Assembly: GCA_016845525.1 (NCBI GenBank)
Contig: JAERSQ010000164.1
Location: forward strand, 1 to 45,745
Source of the DNA: Pseudomonadota bacterium
GTDB taxonomy: Bacteria; Pseudomonadota; Gammaproteobacteria; Arenicellales; UBA868
Direction: 5' to 3'
Length of the DNA stretch: 45,745 nucleotides
In this document: in pieces, positions 35,497-44,271 of the stretch
Layout: every line of letters starts with the position of its first letter
Numbering within the stretch: the first letter of the stretch is position 1
Notes under the pieces: model-generated
Seen by the model: the letters and a program-made list of their open reading frames with translations, nothing else
Databases searched by the model: none
What the model was told of the DNA's origin: nothing
Program-made: the position numbers and the translations under genes

Positions 35497-35946
35497 TCAA
35501 CCAATCTTGACATCCACCTTGCGCGGTTTGACCTCAGCCGTCTTGGGCAAGGACAGTTTCAGCACGCCATCTTCATACTGTGCCTCGATCCTGCCTTCAT
35601 CAATATCCGATCCCAGACGAAGTGACCGAACGAATTTCCCGTAATAACGCTCCTGGCGGATCACGCGGTCATCTTTCTCGTCTTTCTTTTCTTCTTTGCG
35701 CTCGGCGTTAATGGTCAACACACCATCATTGATGGTGACATCGAGATTTTCGCGAGCCACACCCGGCAGTTCCGCCCTGACGAGATAAGCTCCTTCTTTC
35801 TCGCTCACATCAATCGCGGGCATCCTCGCGGTCTCATCGCGCCGCAGCACCGCGGGGGAGCGAAACCAACCGCCCATCAGGTCATCAAAATCACCGAAAA
35901 CATCCCAGCCTCGAGCTCTCTCGGCAGGTCTTACCAGATTGTTCAT
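35497..35946 (-). CDS. Hsp20 / alpha-crystallin small heat-shock protein
   Basis: The 149-residue chaperone has a short N-terminal region and an alpha-crystallin domain (about 40-140) with AELPGVARENLDV, GVLTINAERKEE, YGKFVRSLRL and the hallmark EDGVLKLSLPK near the end. It holds unfolding proteins. ATG 35946 is preferred to the upstream ATG 35967 because AGGAG lies 8 bases before it. A candidate sigma32 promoter and its own terminator mark a single-gene unit. Confidence 0.95.
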   Translation of the reverse strand: MNNLVRPAERARGWDVFGDFDDLMGGWFRSPAVLRRDETARMPAIDVSEKEGAYLVRAELPGVARENLDVTINDGVLTINAERKEEKKDEKDDRVIRQERYYGKFVRSLRLGSDIDEGRIEAQYEDGVLKLSLPKTAEVKPRKVDVKIG

Positions 35947-36009
35947 GAAGTACTCTCCTAGTTTCAAACTAAACCACCCGGCGGATGATTTACCGTATTT
36001 ACCTGCTCA

Positions 36010-36039
36010 ATAGGTGGTGTCATTCTGGAAAATTTCAAG
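36010..36039 (-). promoter_or_regulatory. candidate sigma32 (heat-shock) promoter of hsp20
   Basis: On the minus strand CTTGAAA (36039-36033) is followed after 15 bases by CCACCTAT (36017-36010). The sigma32 consensus is CTTGAAA and CCCCATNT; the -35 part is perfect and the -10 part matches five of seven fixed positions. The start would be near 36003, about 57 bases before the gene. Confidence 0.5.
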
Positions 36040-36150
36040 GCCTTTTTCATCAGGGTGCCTTAGCCGCTTTCTTCAATTTAGAATGAGGCGCCTTGACTGA
36101 AGATCATCTGATCTGCTATCCCCTTTCCATTCACCTCTCTTGGACCCGCA

Positions 36151-37452
36151 ATGACAGAACGATTTGATGCCGTCGTGATCGGTGCTGGAATCATTGGCAC
36201 CTCGATTGCATTTTCGATGAGTAAAGCAGGCTGGCAGGTGCTCGTGGTGGATCCACTTGCCGGCTCCGGTCAGGGTGCGACGAGCAGTTCCGTTGCGATG
36301 GTGCGCACGCAGTACTCCACCCTGGAAGGGTCGGCGCTGGCCTGGGAGGGATTTCACTGCTGGCAGGACTGGACCGGATTTCTCAATCTTGAGTCTGATG
36401 AGCCCATCGCACCGTTTCATCTTGCAGGTGTCCTGACTTTCAAGACCGCGAATAACGGCTTTTTGGAACGCCAGCTGGAATTCTCGCGCCAGTTGGGCAT
36501 TCCTTTTGAGTTCTGGTCTATCTCCAGACTGCAAAGCCTTTTTCCCAGCTGGGATCTCTCCAGTTTCGGACCGCCTGTCATTTCGGACGATGCCGGGTTC
36601 GGTGTCCGCTCAGATGCGGAGCTTGAGAGTGTCTTTTTCCCCAAGGGGGGCTATTGTCCCGATCCGCAGCTCGCGGCGCACAACCTGCAGCGCGCTGCTG
36701 AACAACACGGTGCACAGTTTCGTTTTGGCGAATCGGTAACCGGTATCGATACGAGCGATCACCATGTGAGCGCCGTGACGCTGTCAGGGGGTGAGCGCAT
36801 TTCCTGCCGGGTCGCCGTCAACGCAGCCGGACCGCATGGGCAAAACATTAACGCCCTTGCCGATCCGAACGGTCAACACCGCATCCGGACACGGGTCGCT
36901 CGGCACGAAGTGACCCACCTTCGCTGTGCGGACGCCGCGACGAGTGATGCGTCCCGCATCATGCTGTACGACACCGACATCGGGGGTTACATCCGGGCAG
37001 ACACCGGCGACAACATCCTTGCAGGAAGCCTGGGCGCGCGGGGAGAAGTTGAGTTGGCGGCCGATCCGGATGACTTTGACCGAAATCTCTCCCCGCAGAG
37101 CATCGAGCCCTTGTATCGCCTTGCGCAACGGATCCCGACCCTCGGTATTCCCAATACGCTCTCCGGCGTGGCAGACCTTTGGGATGTCAGTGATGACTGG
37201 ATTCCCATCTATGACTGTACCGACGTGGCCGGCTTTTACATGGCGATCGGCACCAGCGGCAACCAATTCAAAACGGCGCCGGCGGTGGGTGAACTGATGA
37301 CGGCTCTAATCAGCGCCTGTGAGCAGGGAACCGATCACGACCATGATCCGGTCTCGTTCCGGCTTCACCGCACCGGCCACGAGATCAATCTCGGGTTCTT
37401 CTCGCGCAACCGCGAACCCAACCCTGCCAGCAGCCTGTCAGTGCTCGGCTGA
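36151..37452 (+). CDS. FAD-dependent oxidoreductase (DAO family)
   Basis: The 433-residue flavoenzyme begins AVVIGAGIIGTSIAFSMSK with an acid ending strand 2 (VVDPLAG) and a conserved GATSSSVAMVRTQY loop. VNAAGPHG and the late FYMAIGTSGNQFKTAP complete the DAO pattern. It resembles sarcosine-oxidase-beta or glycine-oxidase-like enzymes. It lacks the His-containing TTWHSAG motif of the flavoenzyme at 158-1384, so the flavin is probably non-covalent. The substrate is likely an N-substituted amino acid (inference). Confidence 0.82.
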   Translation: MTERFDAVVIGAGIIGTSIAFSMSKAGWQVLVVDPLAGSGQGATSSSVAMVRTQYSTLEGSALAWEGFHCWQDWTGFLNLESDEPIAPFHLAGVLTFKTANNGFLERQLEFSRQLGIPFEFWSISRLQSLFPSWDLSSFGPPVISDDAGFGVRSDAELESVFFPKGGYCPDPQLAAHNLQRAAEQHGAQFRFGESVTGIDTSDHHVSAVTLSGGERISCRVAVNAAGPHGQNINALADPNGQHRIRTRVARHEVTHLRCADAATSDASRIMLYDTDIGGYIRADTGDNILAGSLGARGEVELAADPDDFDRNLSPQSIEPLYRLAQRIPTLGIPNTLSGVADLWDVSDDWIPIYDCTDVAGFYMAIGTSGNQFKTAPAVGELMTALISACEQGTDHDHDPVSFRLHRTGHEINLGFFSRNREPNPASSLSVLG

Positions 37453-37481
37453 ATCAGATCAGCGGGTCTTGGCGTGCTGTG

Positions 37482-38849
37482 CTACCCAAATAAGGTATCC
37501 ACGGAGTCCATCTCGGCGAACGAGGTGAGCCGCTCATGCAGCCCAAGGGCCGCGTCGCCCAGAACCGGCTCGGCAAGAGACAGGAATTTACTCTGGTGCA
37601 GATCAGCACTGGGGAAATTTTCAGGCTCCCCACGAGGAATCTCCACGCAGCGGCTCTGACTCGTTCCGTCGCGAAAACGTATGGTCACCTTGCCGCCCAT
37701 CCGTTCAGGATAGATCGCATCCATCTGTGCATCCTCACTGACGTCGATGCGTTCAGCGAGTGACAGCGTTGTTGCGTCTTCGAGATACTTCGCATAATCA
37801 TCCCAGGTCAGATTGCCTGTCTGTGCTGAAACCGCTGCAGTGAAATGCATGGAAAACTGGCCGCCCACTACGCCTTTGGGCTTGCGGCGGAAATCCTGCG
37901 GCAGGGCCGTGAGATCCATACCCTTGCGGGGCAGACCAATGGCGATGTCGGCAATATCGGATTCATGCGCACCGGTTCCGACGATATCCACAATACCGTC
38001 TATGGCCGCATGACTGAACCGGCACGAGGGGTAAGGCTTGACGCCAATCTGGAGTGTTTCCCAATCATCGCCGAGTCCCTTGACGGCTAACTGCGGATCA
38101 GGGTCGGGGGCATAGCTTTTCAGAAAACCCGCATCACCTTCGACCGCATCAGCCGCACCGACAAAGCCCTCTGAAGCAAGCGACGCTGCAATGACTCCGA
38201 CCATGGCGGCATTGCCGACCTGGAAGCGTTTGGTCCAGGCACTGTTGACGAGAAACTGCATGGAGCCGGCCGATTGGCTGAGGCAGATCCCCATCGCCAT
38301 CTCGAGTTGTTGGGCAGAAAGTCCCAACGCGCGCCCGGCAGCAACGGTGGCCCCAAAGGCGCCGGTGGTTGCAGTGGGATGAAAGCCCCGATCATAGTGA
38401 TCCGCGGGTTTGAGCGCCCTGCCGAGTCGGCACATCACCTCATATCCCGCAATCACCCCGGCGAGAACGTTGGCACCGCTCGCGCCCGCCATTTGTCCGG
38501 CAGCCAGGGCTGCCGCCAGTACCGGTGCACTCGGGTGCACGGTTGCCGCAATATGGGTGTCATCAAAATCCAGACTGTGAATCAAAGAGCCGTTGATCAG
38601 CGCCGCGGCAGGAAAAGCATATCCCTTATCGTCGGCAAAAACCGTCCCCCGTCCCGCATCCATACCCATGCGGGCAACGGCAGCCAGCAAGGCCGGGGTC
38701 GACTCGGCCTCTTTTCTTGCCCGAATGGCGACGCCGATACTGTCCGTGACCAGCAAGGCGGCCCGGTCGACGACCTCACGCGGCAGGGCTTGTGTATTTA
38801 CCTCGCTCGCGAATCCACAAAGGGTTGCGGTGACACTCTTATCTTGCAC
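37482..38849 (-). CDS. MmgE/PrpD family protein
   Basis: The 455-residue protein has an N-terminal helical domain with RAALLVTDSIGVAIRA, NGSLIHSLDFDDTH and the HPSAPVLAAALA segment, followed by a smaller C-terminal domain including KPYPSCRFSHAAID. These mark the PrpD/MmgE (2-methylcitrate dehydratase-like) superfamily. Many members are not methylcitrate dehydratases and no prpB/prpC is near. The start is GTG, supported by AAGGAG 7 bases upstream. It probably forms an operon with the enoyl-CoA hydratase gene 48 bases upstream. Confidence 0.9.
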   Translation of the reverse strand: MQDKSVTATLCGFASEVNTQALPREVVDRAALLVTDSIGVAIRARKEAESTPALLAAVARMGMDAGRGTVFADDKGYAFPAAALINGSLIHSLDFDDTHIAATVHPSAPVLAAALAAGQMAGASGANVLAGVIAGYEVMCRLGRALKPADHYDRGFHPTATTGAFGATVAAGRALGLSAQQLEMAMGICLSQSAGSMQFLVNSAWTKRFQVGNAAMVGVIAASLASEGFVGAADAVEGDAGFLKSYAPDPDPQLAVKGLGDDWETLQIGVKPYPSCRFSHAAIDGIVDIVGTGAHESDIADIAIGLPRKGMDLTALPQDFRRKPKGVVGGQFSMHFTAAVSAQTGNLTWDDYAKYLEDATTLSLAERIDVSEDAQMDAIYPERMGGKVTIRFRDGTSQSRCVEIPRGEPENFPSADLHQSKFLSLAEPVLGDAALGLHERLTSFAEMDSVDTLFG

Positions 38850-38897
38850 GAAAGCTCCTTACGGTTTTAGGGATTCCAGGAGTCCCTGCCTGCGGAA

Positions 38898-39689
38898 TTA
38901 CTCTCCCGTGAACTGGGCTTTGCGTTTCTCATTGAACGCGGCGATACCTTCGCGGCGATCCTTCGTGGGAACCGTCTTGTTGTACGAAGCAAGCTCAACC
39001 TCGTAATCCTGCTTAAGTGAGGCAAAACCCGCATTGTTGATCGCCTTCAGCGCGCCCTGAATCGCGATCGGGCCGTTATCTGCGATGCGCTGTGCCGTTG
39101 CCCTTACCGACTCCAGCAGGGCTTCCGGCTCACAAAGCTCATTGACCAGTCCCCATTCAAGCGCCTGCTCGGCACTGAAAGGTCTGCCGGTGAGGATGAT
39201 TTCCTTGGCCCTGCGGATACCGACCGCCCGGGGAAGATACTGGGTGCCTGCCATGCCGGGCATGATCCCAAGGGTGGTCTCCGTCAGGGCGAAACGGGCA
39301 TGTTTCGCCGCGTAAGCAAAATCACACGCCAGTGTCAGCTCCGTCCCGCCGCCATAAGCCGCACCGTTAATTGCCCCCAGGATCGGCACCGGGCAGTCCA
39401 TCAGCGCCCGTGCCAGGTCTTCGAATACCACGTGCTGCGCATACCACTCTTCATCGGTCATCCCATGTCGCTGCTTGAGGTCACCGCCTGCACAAAATGC
39501 GCGCTCTCCCGTGCCGGTCAGGATGACACAACGCGTGGTTCTCACACCCGAAACCAATTCGCTGAAAACCGCTAACAACTCCTCAGCCATCCGGGTGTTG
39601 AAGGCATTGGCCACCTCTGGACGGTTCAGTGTGATCCAGGTGAGGTCTCCCTCTTGATCAACAATGATGGTGTCGAAGTTTTCCTTCAT
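38898..39689 (-). CDS. enoyl-CoA hydratase/isomerase
   Basis: The 263-residue crotonase-fold protein has the oxyanion-hole segments AFCAGGDLKQRHG and GAAYGGGTELTLACDFAYA, and the acidic residue region FALTETTLGIMPGMAGTQYLPRAVG typical of hydratases. NRPEVANAFNTRM opens the domain. The sequence is closest in feel to AU-binding/methylglutaconyl-CoA hydratases, but substrate is uncertain. It is first in a probable two-gene operon with MmgE/PrpD. Confidence 0.92.
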   Translation of the reverse strand: MKENFDTIIVDQEGDLTWITLNRPEVANAFNTRMAEELLAVFSELVSGVRTTRCVILTGTGERAFCAGGDLKQRHGMTDEEWYAQHVVFEDLARALMDCPVPILGAINGAAYGGGTELTLACDFAYAAKHARFALTETTLGIMPGMAGTQYLPRAVGIRRAKEIILTGRPFSAEQALEWGLVNELCEPEALLESVRATAQRIADNGPIAIQGALKAINNAGFASLKQDYEVELASYNKTVPTKDRREGIAAFNEKRKAQFTGE

Positions 39690-39770
39690 GACGTGGTACC
39701 ACTTTTTTCAGGTTTCGGTAAATGACAGGGGCATCGCAGACTCCAGACCGACACGCTCACAGACACCTAA

Positions 39771-40154
39771 TCAGGATTGTGCGTCCAGTTCTGCGAAAAC
39801 TTTCTTGGCGATTCGGTGGCATTCCACGGCTACCGGCACGCCACAGTAGATGGCGATCTGGTTAAGGATGGCTTTCAACTCATCCCGACTGACGCCGTTC
39901 ACGAGCGCGCCCCTGAAATGCAGTTCCCACTCATGCATACGGTTAAGCGCCGCGATCATTGAGACATTGAGCATGCTGCGGGTTTTTCGATCCAGCGTCT
40001 CATCCCCCCAGACCGCGCCCCAGCAATACTCCGTCAGCAGTTCCTGAAAATCCCGGGCAAACTCGCTGGCGTTAGCCAACGCGTTATCGACATACTCCGC
40101 ACCGAGCACGTCCCGGCGTGTCGCCAGACCCTTGTCAAAACGTTCCTGGTCCAT
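39771..40154 (-). CDS. carboxymuconolactone decarboxylase-like protein (AhpD fold)
   Basis: The 127-residue protein starts MDQERFDKGLATRRDVLG and shows the CMD pattern: DRKTRSMLNVSMIAALNRMHEWELHFRGALVNGVSRDELKAI, then IAIYCGVPVAVECHRIAKK (written here in parts). No CxxC peroxidase motif is present, favouring the decarboxylase-like branch. ATG 40154 follows GGGAG by 7 bases. PcaC-type enzymes act on gamma-carboxymuconolactone, but no pca genes are here. Confidence 0.85.
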   Translation of the reverse strand: MDQERFDKGLATRRDVLGAEYVDNALANASEFARDFQELLTEYCWGAVWGDETLDRKTRSMLNVSMIAALNRMHEWELHFRGALVNGVSRDELKAILNQIAIYCGVPVAVECHRIAKKVFAELDAQS

Positions 40155-40256
40155 AGAAATCTCCCAATAAAAAGAAGTGTGATTATGCCCTGTCGCGCAC
40201 CCGAATGAGACCCGCTTGGGCAAAGGCGGCCTACCCTTATCTGATTCGCTGATACC

Positions 40257-41069
40257 CTAGTGGTTCGCCTTAAGAAACCCGGACAGAATACTGTTCACCG
40301 TTTCGGGCGCCTCCCAGGAGGCCAGGTGATGCAGACCCGGTAAGATCGCAAGTTCAGCATGTTCAAGATCATCTGCCATCCGTCTTGCGATAGCCGGCGT
40401 GGACCCTGGATCGTTCTCTCCCGCGAGCACGAGAGCCGGACACCTTACCTGCTTGAGCGCATCCTGTACGATCACATCGGCCTCAACGAGCGCCGCATAG
40501 GCGTCGGTATAAGCCTTCAGATTATTCGCCAGCAATTTTCTGCGGATCACTTCGACCCGATCGGGAAACTGTTCTTTAAACGGCGCATCGAACCATCTGT
40601 CCATGGCGGCTTGCGCAATCGGAGCAAGACCTTCTTCGCGCGTCAGCTGCAGTCGATGACGCATGCCGGTCAGTTCTTCCTCAGTCCGGCGGTAAACAGT
40701 ATTCATCAGCACCAGTGTCTTCAGGCGGGACGGTGCACCGCCCGCAAAGGCCTGACTGATCACACCTCCCATTGACAGTCCCACCAGGTGCATTTGTGTA
40801 ATGCCCAGGTACGAAAGCAGATCTTCCAGTTGCCGAACAAAGGTTGTGATGTCTTTGACCGGGCGGACCTCAGACCGTCCGTGGCCCAGCATGTCGTAGC
40901 GCAGTACGCAGAACGCTTCTTCCAGCGCAGGCATCTGCGGCTCCCACATGGTGTGATCCAGACCGACGCCATGAATCATGACCACGGGGACCTCGGGAGA
41001 TCCACCGCCCCGTAGGTCATACCAGGTTCCCTCGGGACTAAGTCCGCTCTGGGCGATGTCTTCTCTCAT
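40257..41069 (-). CDS. alpha/beta hydrolase (PcaD/RutD-like)
   Basis: The 270-residue hydrolase has the oxyanion motif VVMIHGVGLDHTMW, YDMLGHGRS, nucleophile Ser99 in GLSMGG, an acid in GENDPGS and catalytic His in GLHHLASWEAP. It resembles 3-oxoadipate enol-lactonase PcaD and RutD. The start ATG 41069 is preferred to a TTG two codons earlier. It is divergent from RidA (83 bases) and in line with the CMD gene 102 bases downstream. Confidence 0.9.
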   Translation of the reverse strand: MREDIAQSGLSPEGTWYDLRGGGSPEVPVVMIHGVGLDHTMWEPQMPALEEAFCVLRYDMLGHGRSEVRPVKDITTFVRQLEDLLSYLGITQMHLVGLSMGGVISQAFAGGAPSRLKTLVLMNTVYRRTEEELTGMRHRLQLTREEGLAPIAQAAMDRWFDAPFKEQFPDRVEVIRRKLLANNLKAYTDAYAALVEADVIVQDALKQVRCPALVLAGENDPGSTPAIARRMADDLEHAELAILPGLHHLASWEAPETVNSILSGFLKANH

Positions 41070-41151
41070 GGGCAAGATTGAACTGGATGTCAGCCGCTTG
41101 AAACAGGTATAACTATGTTACTTTATCCTCGACCCAAGACTGACCGAGCCC

Positions 41152-41547
41152 ATGCCGCAATCCCAAAAAACCATCATCGGCGAACCGCTGGTGATCAATG
41201 GAAGACAACTATCGCTTTCCCGGGCGGTCCGGGCTGGTGATTTCATTTTTCTCACTGGGCAAGTGCCCATGCAGGACGGCCAGGTCATGACATCAGGCAG
41301 CATCGAGGAGCAGACTCGGGCCTGTCTGACCAGCATTCGCGAGACACTGGCCGATGCGGGATGCGGCCTCGAGCATATTGTGAAATCGATGGTATGGCTG
41401 AAATCACGGGAGGACTTTCCCGGTTTCGATTCAGTCTACGCAGAATATTTCCCCAAAGGCCCGCCCGCCCGTTCGGCGCTCGTCAGTGACTTTCTCGTCG
41501 ATATCCGCGTGGAAATCGAGTGCGTGGCCTACGATCCGCAGAGTTAG
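41152..41547 (+). CDS. RidA/YjgF family imine/enamine deaminase
   Basis: The 131-residue protein has FIFLTGQVPMQDGQ, EEQTRACLTSIRETL and PPARSALV with Arg107, the residue that binds the substrate carboxylate in active RidA deaminases. RidA relatives hydrolyse imines, enamines or, in aminophenol pathways, 2-aminomuconate. It starts the plus-strand RidA-ALDH-LLM set. Confidence 0.92.
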   Translation: MPQSQKTIIGEPLVINGRQLSLSRAVRAGDFIFLTGQVPMQDGQVMTSGSIEEQTRACLTSIRETLADAGCGLEHIVKSMVWLKSREDFPGFDSVYAEYFPKGPPARSALVSDFLVDIRVEIECVAYDPQS

Positions 41548-41606
41548 GCAAGCGACGTCCCAGGCGGTCTTTACAATAATTTCAAGGAAAAGAGAGGCAT
41601 AAGCCG

Positions 41607-43091
41607 ATGACTGAATTAACGCGATATCAGATGTACATCAACGGCGAATGGGTAGATGCTGAAAACGGGGCAACGTTTACCAGCGTAAACCCTGCAACGG
41701 GGCAAACCTGGGCGGAAGTCCCCGAGGCCTCAGAAGCGGATATCAACCGCGCGGTGGAAGCCGCACATCATGCGTTTAGCGAAGGTGCCTGGGCCACCAT
41801 GACGCCTACGGCCCGAGGCAAGATGCTGCGCCGTCTTGCTGAGGTGCTGGCTGAACATTCAGAACCACTCGGCCGCTGCGAAACAGTCGATACGGGCAAG
41901 CTCTTTAAGGAAACGCGCTGGCAAGCGAATTACATTTCAGATTTCTTTCAATACTATGCCGGTCTGGCCGACAAGGTCACTGGGGAAACCCTGCCGATCG
42001 ACAAGCCGGACATGATGACGATGACCGTCCGTGAGCCGCTCGGCGTGGTGGCTGCTGTGGTGCCCTGGAATTCCCAATTGTTTCTCGTTGCCGTGAAAAT
42101 CGGCCCCGCACTTGCCGCAGGCAATACAGTGGTGCTGAAAGCCTCTGAACATGCCTCAGCCCCCATGCTTGAATTCGCCAAGGTCTTTGAGGAGGCTGGC
42201 TTCCCGCCGGGGGTTTTCAATGTGGTAACCGGGCACGGTGAGCCCTGCGGCCGCGCACTGACCAGTCACCCGCTGGTGGACCGGGTCAGCTTTACTGGGG
42301 GACCCGAGACCGCCCGGCATGTCATCCGCAACAGTGCTGAAAACTTTGCCGAGGTCTCACTGGAGTTGGGCGGCAAGTCACCGGTCATGGTGTTTGAGGA
42401 TGCTGATCTTGAAAGCGCCGTCAACGGCGTCCTTCTCAGCATCTTCAGCGCGAGCGGACAAAGCTGCGTGGCCGGTTCACGACTGCTGCTGCAGGAATCG
42501 ATCCGCGAAGAGGTCCTGTCCCGGGTTGTCGAAAAGGCGGCCCAGATCAGGATCGGCGACCCGCTGGATGACAACAGTCAGATGGGTCCGTTGGCGACTG
42601 AGGCGCAACTGAGAAATATCCAATCCACGCTGACCGATGCGACAGCAAACGGAGCGGATCTTCGTTACGGCGGAAATACACCGCCGGGGCTGGAAACCGG
42701 CTGGTATATAGAGCCAACGATTGTGGACTGTCCGCACCAGGATATCAGTATCGTCCGAAACGAGCTGTTTGGTCCGGTAGTCAGCGCACTCGGGTTTAAA
42801 GATGAGACCGAAGCTCTTATGCTCGCCAACGATACGAATTTCGGACTGGCGAGCGGCGTCTTCACCCGGGACGTTGGTCGCGCGCTTCGTGTCAGCAAGG
42901 CGATTCGCGCCGGTATCGTCTGGGTCAACACCTATCGGGTGGTGTCGCCCATCGCGCCTTTTGGGGGCTACAAGGACAGCGGCTATGGCCGCGAGTCCGG
43001 CATGGAGGCGATCTATGACTACACGCGTCCCAAGACGGTATGGCTGAATACCTCGTCGGAACCCATCGCGGACCCCTTCGTCATGCGCTGA
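41607..43091 (+). CDS. NAD(P)-dependent aldehyde dehydrogenase
   Basis: The 494-residue enzyme shows VPWNSQLFL (catalytic-site Asn region), the base Glu253 in LELGGKSP, nucleophile Cys287 in GQSCVAG and NELFGPVV. It is a class with a broad range that includes 2-aminomuconate-semialdehyde and betaine-aldehyde dehydrogenases. GAGAGG lies before the ATG. It follows the RidA gene by 59 bases and precedes the LLM gene by 71. Confidence 0.95.
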   Translation: MTELTRYQMYINGEWVDAENGATFTSVNPATGQTWAEVPEASEADINRAVEAAHHAFSEGAWATMTPTARGKMLRRLAEVLAEHSEPLGRCETVDTGKLFKETRWQANYISDFFQYYAGLADKVTGETLPIDKPDMMTMTVREPLGVVAAVVPWNSQLFLVAVKIGPALAAGNTVVLKASEHASAPMLEFAKVFEEAGFPPGVFNVVTGHGEPCGRALTSHPLVDRVSFTGGPETARHVIRNSAENFAEVSLELGGKSPVMVFEDADLESAVNGVLLSIFSASGQSCVAGSRLLLQESIREEVLSRVVEKAAQIRIGDPLDDNSQMGPLATEAQLRNIQSTLTDATANGADLRYGGNTPPGLETGWYIEPTIVDCPHQDISIVRNELFGPVVSALGFKDETEALMLANDTNFGLASGVFTRDVGRALRVSKAIRAGIVWVNTYRVVSPIAPFGGYKDSGYGRESGMEAIYDYTRPKTVWLNTSSEPIADPFVMR

Positions 43092-43162
43092 TCCAGGTCA
43101 GCGACATTCACTGGCGTGGTGATAGACTCGGCTCGCGTAAATCGTTCATTTAAGGGAACCCC

Positions 43163-44206
43163 ATGAAATTTCAGTTAGCCATCAATATGGAGCGTATCGC
43201 CCCGGATACCGATATGGCCGATGTTGAGCGGCATACGCTGGAGATGGTGCAAATGGCCGATGCCGGAGGGTTCCACATTGTCTGGGCTGCGGAACACCAT
43301 GCCCTTGAAATGACGATTGCGCCCAATCCCTTTCAGATTCTGACCTGGTGGGCGGCGCACACTGACCGCATCCGTCTTGGCACAGCAGTGGTCGTAGCAC
43401 CCTACTGGCATCCAATTAATGTTGCGGGCGAAGCCGCGCTGCTGGACTTGTATAGCAATGGCCGGCTGGAGTTCGGAATCGGCTCGGGCGCCTATCAGCG
43501 GGAGTTCGACAGAATGCACGCCGGACTCAAGCAGACCGACGCATGGCGCTACATGCAGGAGATGCTGCCGGCTGTCAAAGCGCTCTGGCAGGGTGACTAC
43601 GCTCATGAGGGTGACTATTGGACCTTTCCGGAAGCCACCTCCGTGCCTAAGCCTTTGCAAAAACCGCATCCTCCGATATGGGTGGCAGCTCGTGCCCCGA
43701 TCACCTACGACTATGCGGTAAAGAACCAGTGCAACATCATGTCATGGCCGCTGACTCGGCCAATGAGTGAGGTCGAGACCTACCTCGGAAGACTGCAGAC
43801 GGCTCTCGATGAAAACCCGGGCCACGCCAGACCGATCTTCTCCGCCATGCGGCATACCTGTGTTTACGACAACAAAGACGACTGGATGGTGCCGATTGAA
43901 GCAGCGCGCCGTCAGTTAGCCCAGTTTGAAAACCTCTTTAAGAATGCTGGGGGTGTCGAAAATGGATTTCCCGCGATGATTGATTTATCTACGCTGGAAA
44001 ACCGGGATGAATATGATCCCAACATGCTGCAGGAGAATCTGATGTTCGGCACGTCTGAAGAAGTCATCAGCAAGCTGGCGCTTTACGACGACCTCGGCGT
44101 CGATCAATTTACCTACTACGCCAGTCTTGGCCTCGGCATGAAAGAGCAAAAACGCTCTTTGGAACTCTTCATCAACGAAGTCATGCCTGAATTCGCAGAG
44201 AACTAG
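43163..44206 (+). CDS. LLM-class flavin-dependent oxidoreductase
   Basis: The 347-residue luciferase-like barrel has DAGGFHIVWAAEHHALEM, the RIRLGTAVVVAPYWHPI strand, and GRLEFGIGSGAYQREFDRM, the FMN/F420-binding family layout. It probably oxygenates a substrate using reduced FMN; no flavin reductase gene is in the window. AAGGGAA precedes the ATG. RutA and related ring- or chain-cleaving monooxygenases are from the same superfamily. Confidence 0.92.
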   Translation: MKFQLAINMERIAPDTDMADVERHTLEMVQMADAGGFHIVWAAEHHALEMTIAPNPFQILTWWAAHTDRIRLGTAVVVAPYWHPINVAGEAALLDLYSNGRLEFGIGSGAYQREFDRMHAGLKQTDAWRYMQEMLPAVKALWQGDYAHEGDYWTFPEATSVPKPLQKPHPPIWVAARAPITYDYAVKNQCNIMSWPLTRPMSEVETYLGRLQTALDENPGHARPIFSAMRHTCVYDNKDDWMVPIEAARRQLAQFENLFKNAGGVENGFPAMIDLSTLENRDEYDPNMLQENLMFGTSEEVISKLALYDDLGVDQFTYYASLGLGMKEQKRSLELFINEVMPEFAEN

Positions 44207-44214
44207 GAGCGCTC

Positions 44215-44248
44215 CTGCGCCGGACCCTGGTTACCGCTCCCGGCGCAG
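44215..44248. terminator. stem-loop between convergent genes
   Basis: CTGCGCCGG (44215-44223) and CCGGCGCAG (44240-44248) pair perfectly over 9 GC-rich bases with a 16-base loop, 9 bases after the LLM stop and 24 before the BKACE stop. No T-run is present, so termination is likely but unproven. Confidence 0.5.
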
Positions 44249-44271
44249 TCTCACTTAAGAGAATCAGGTTT

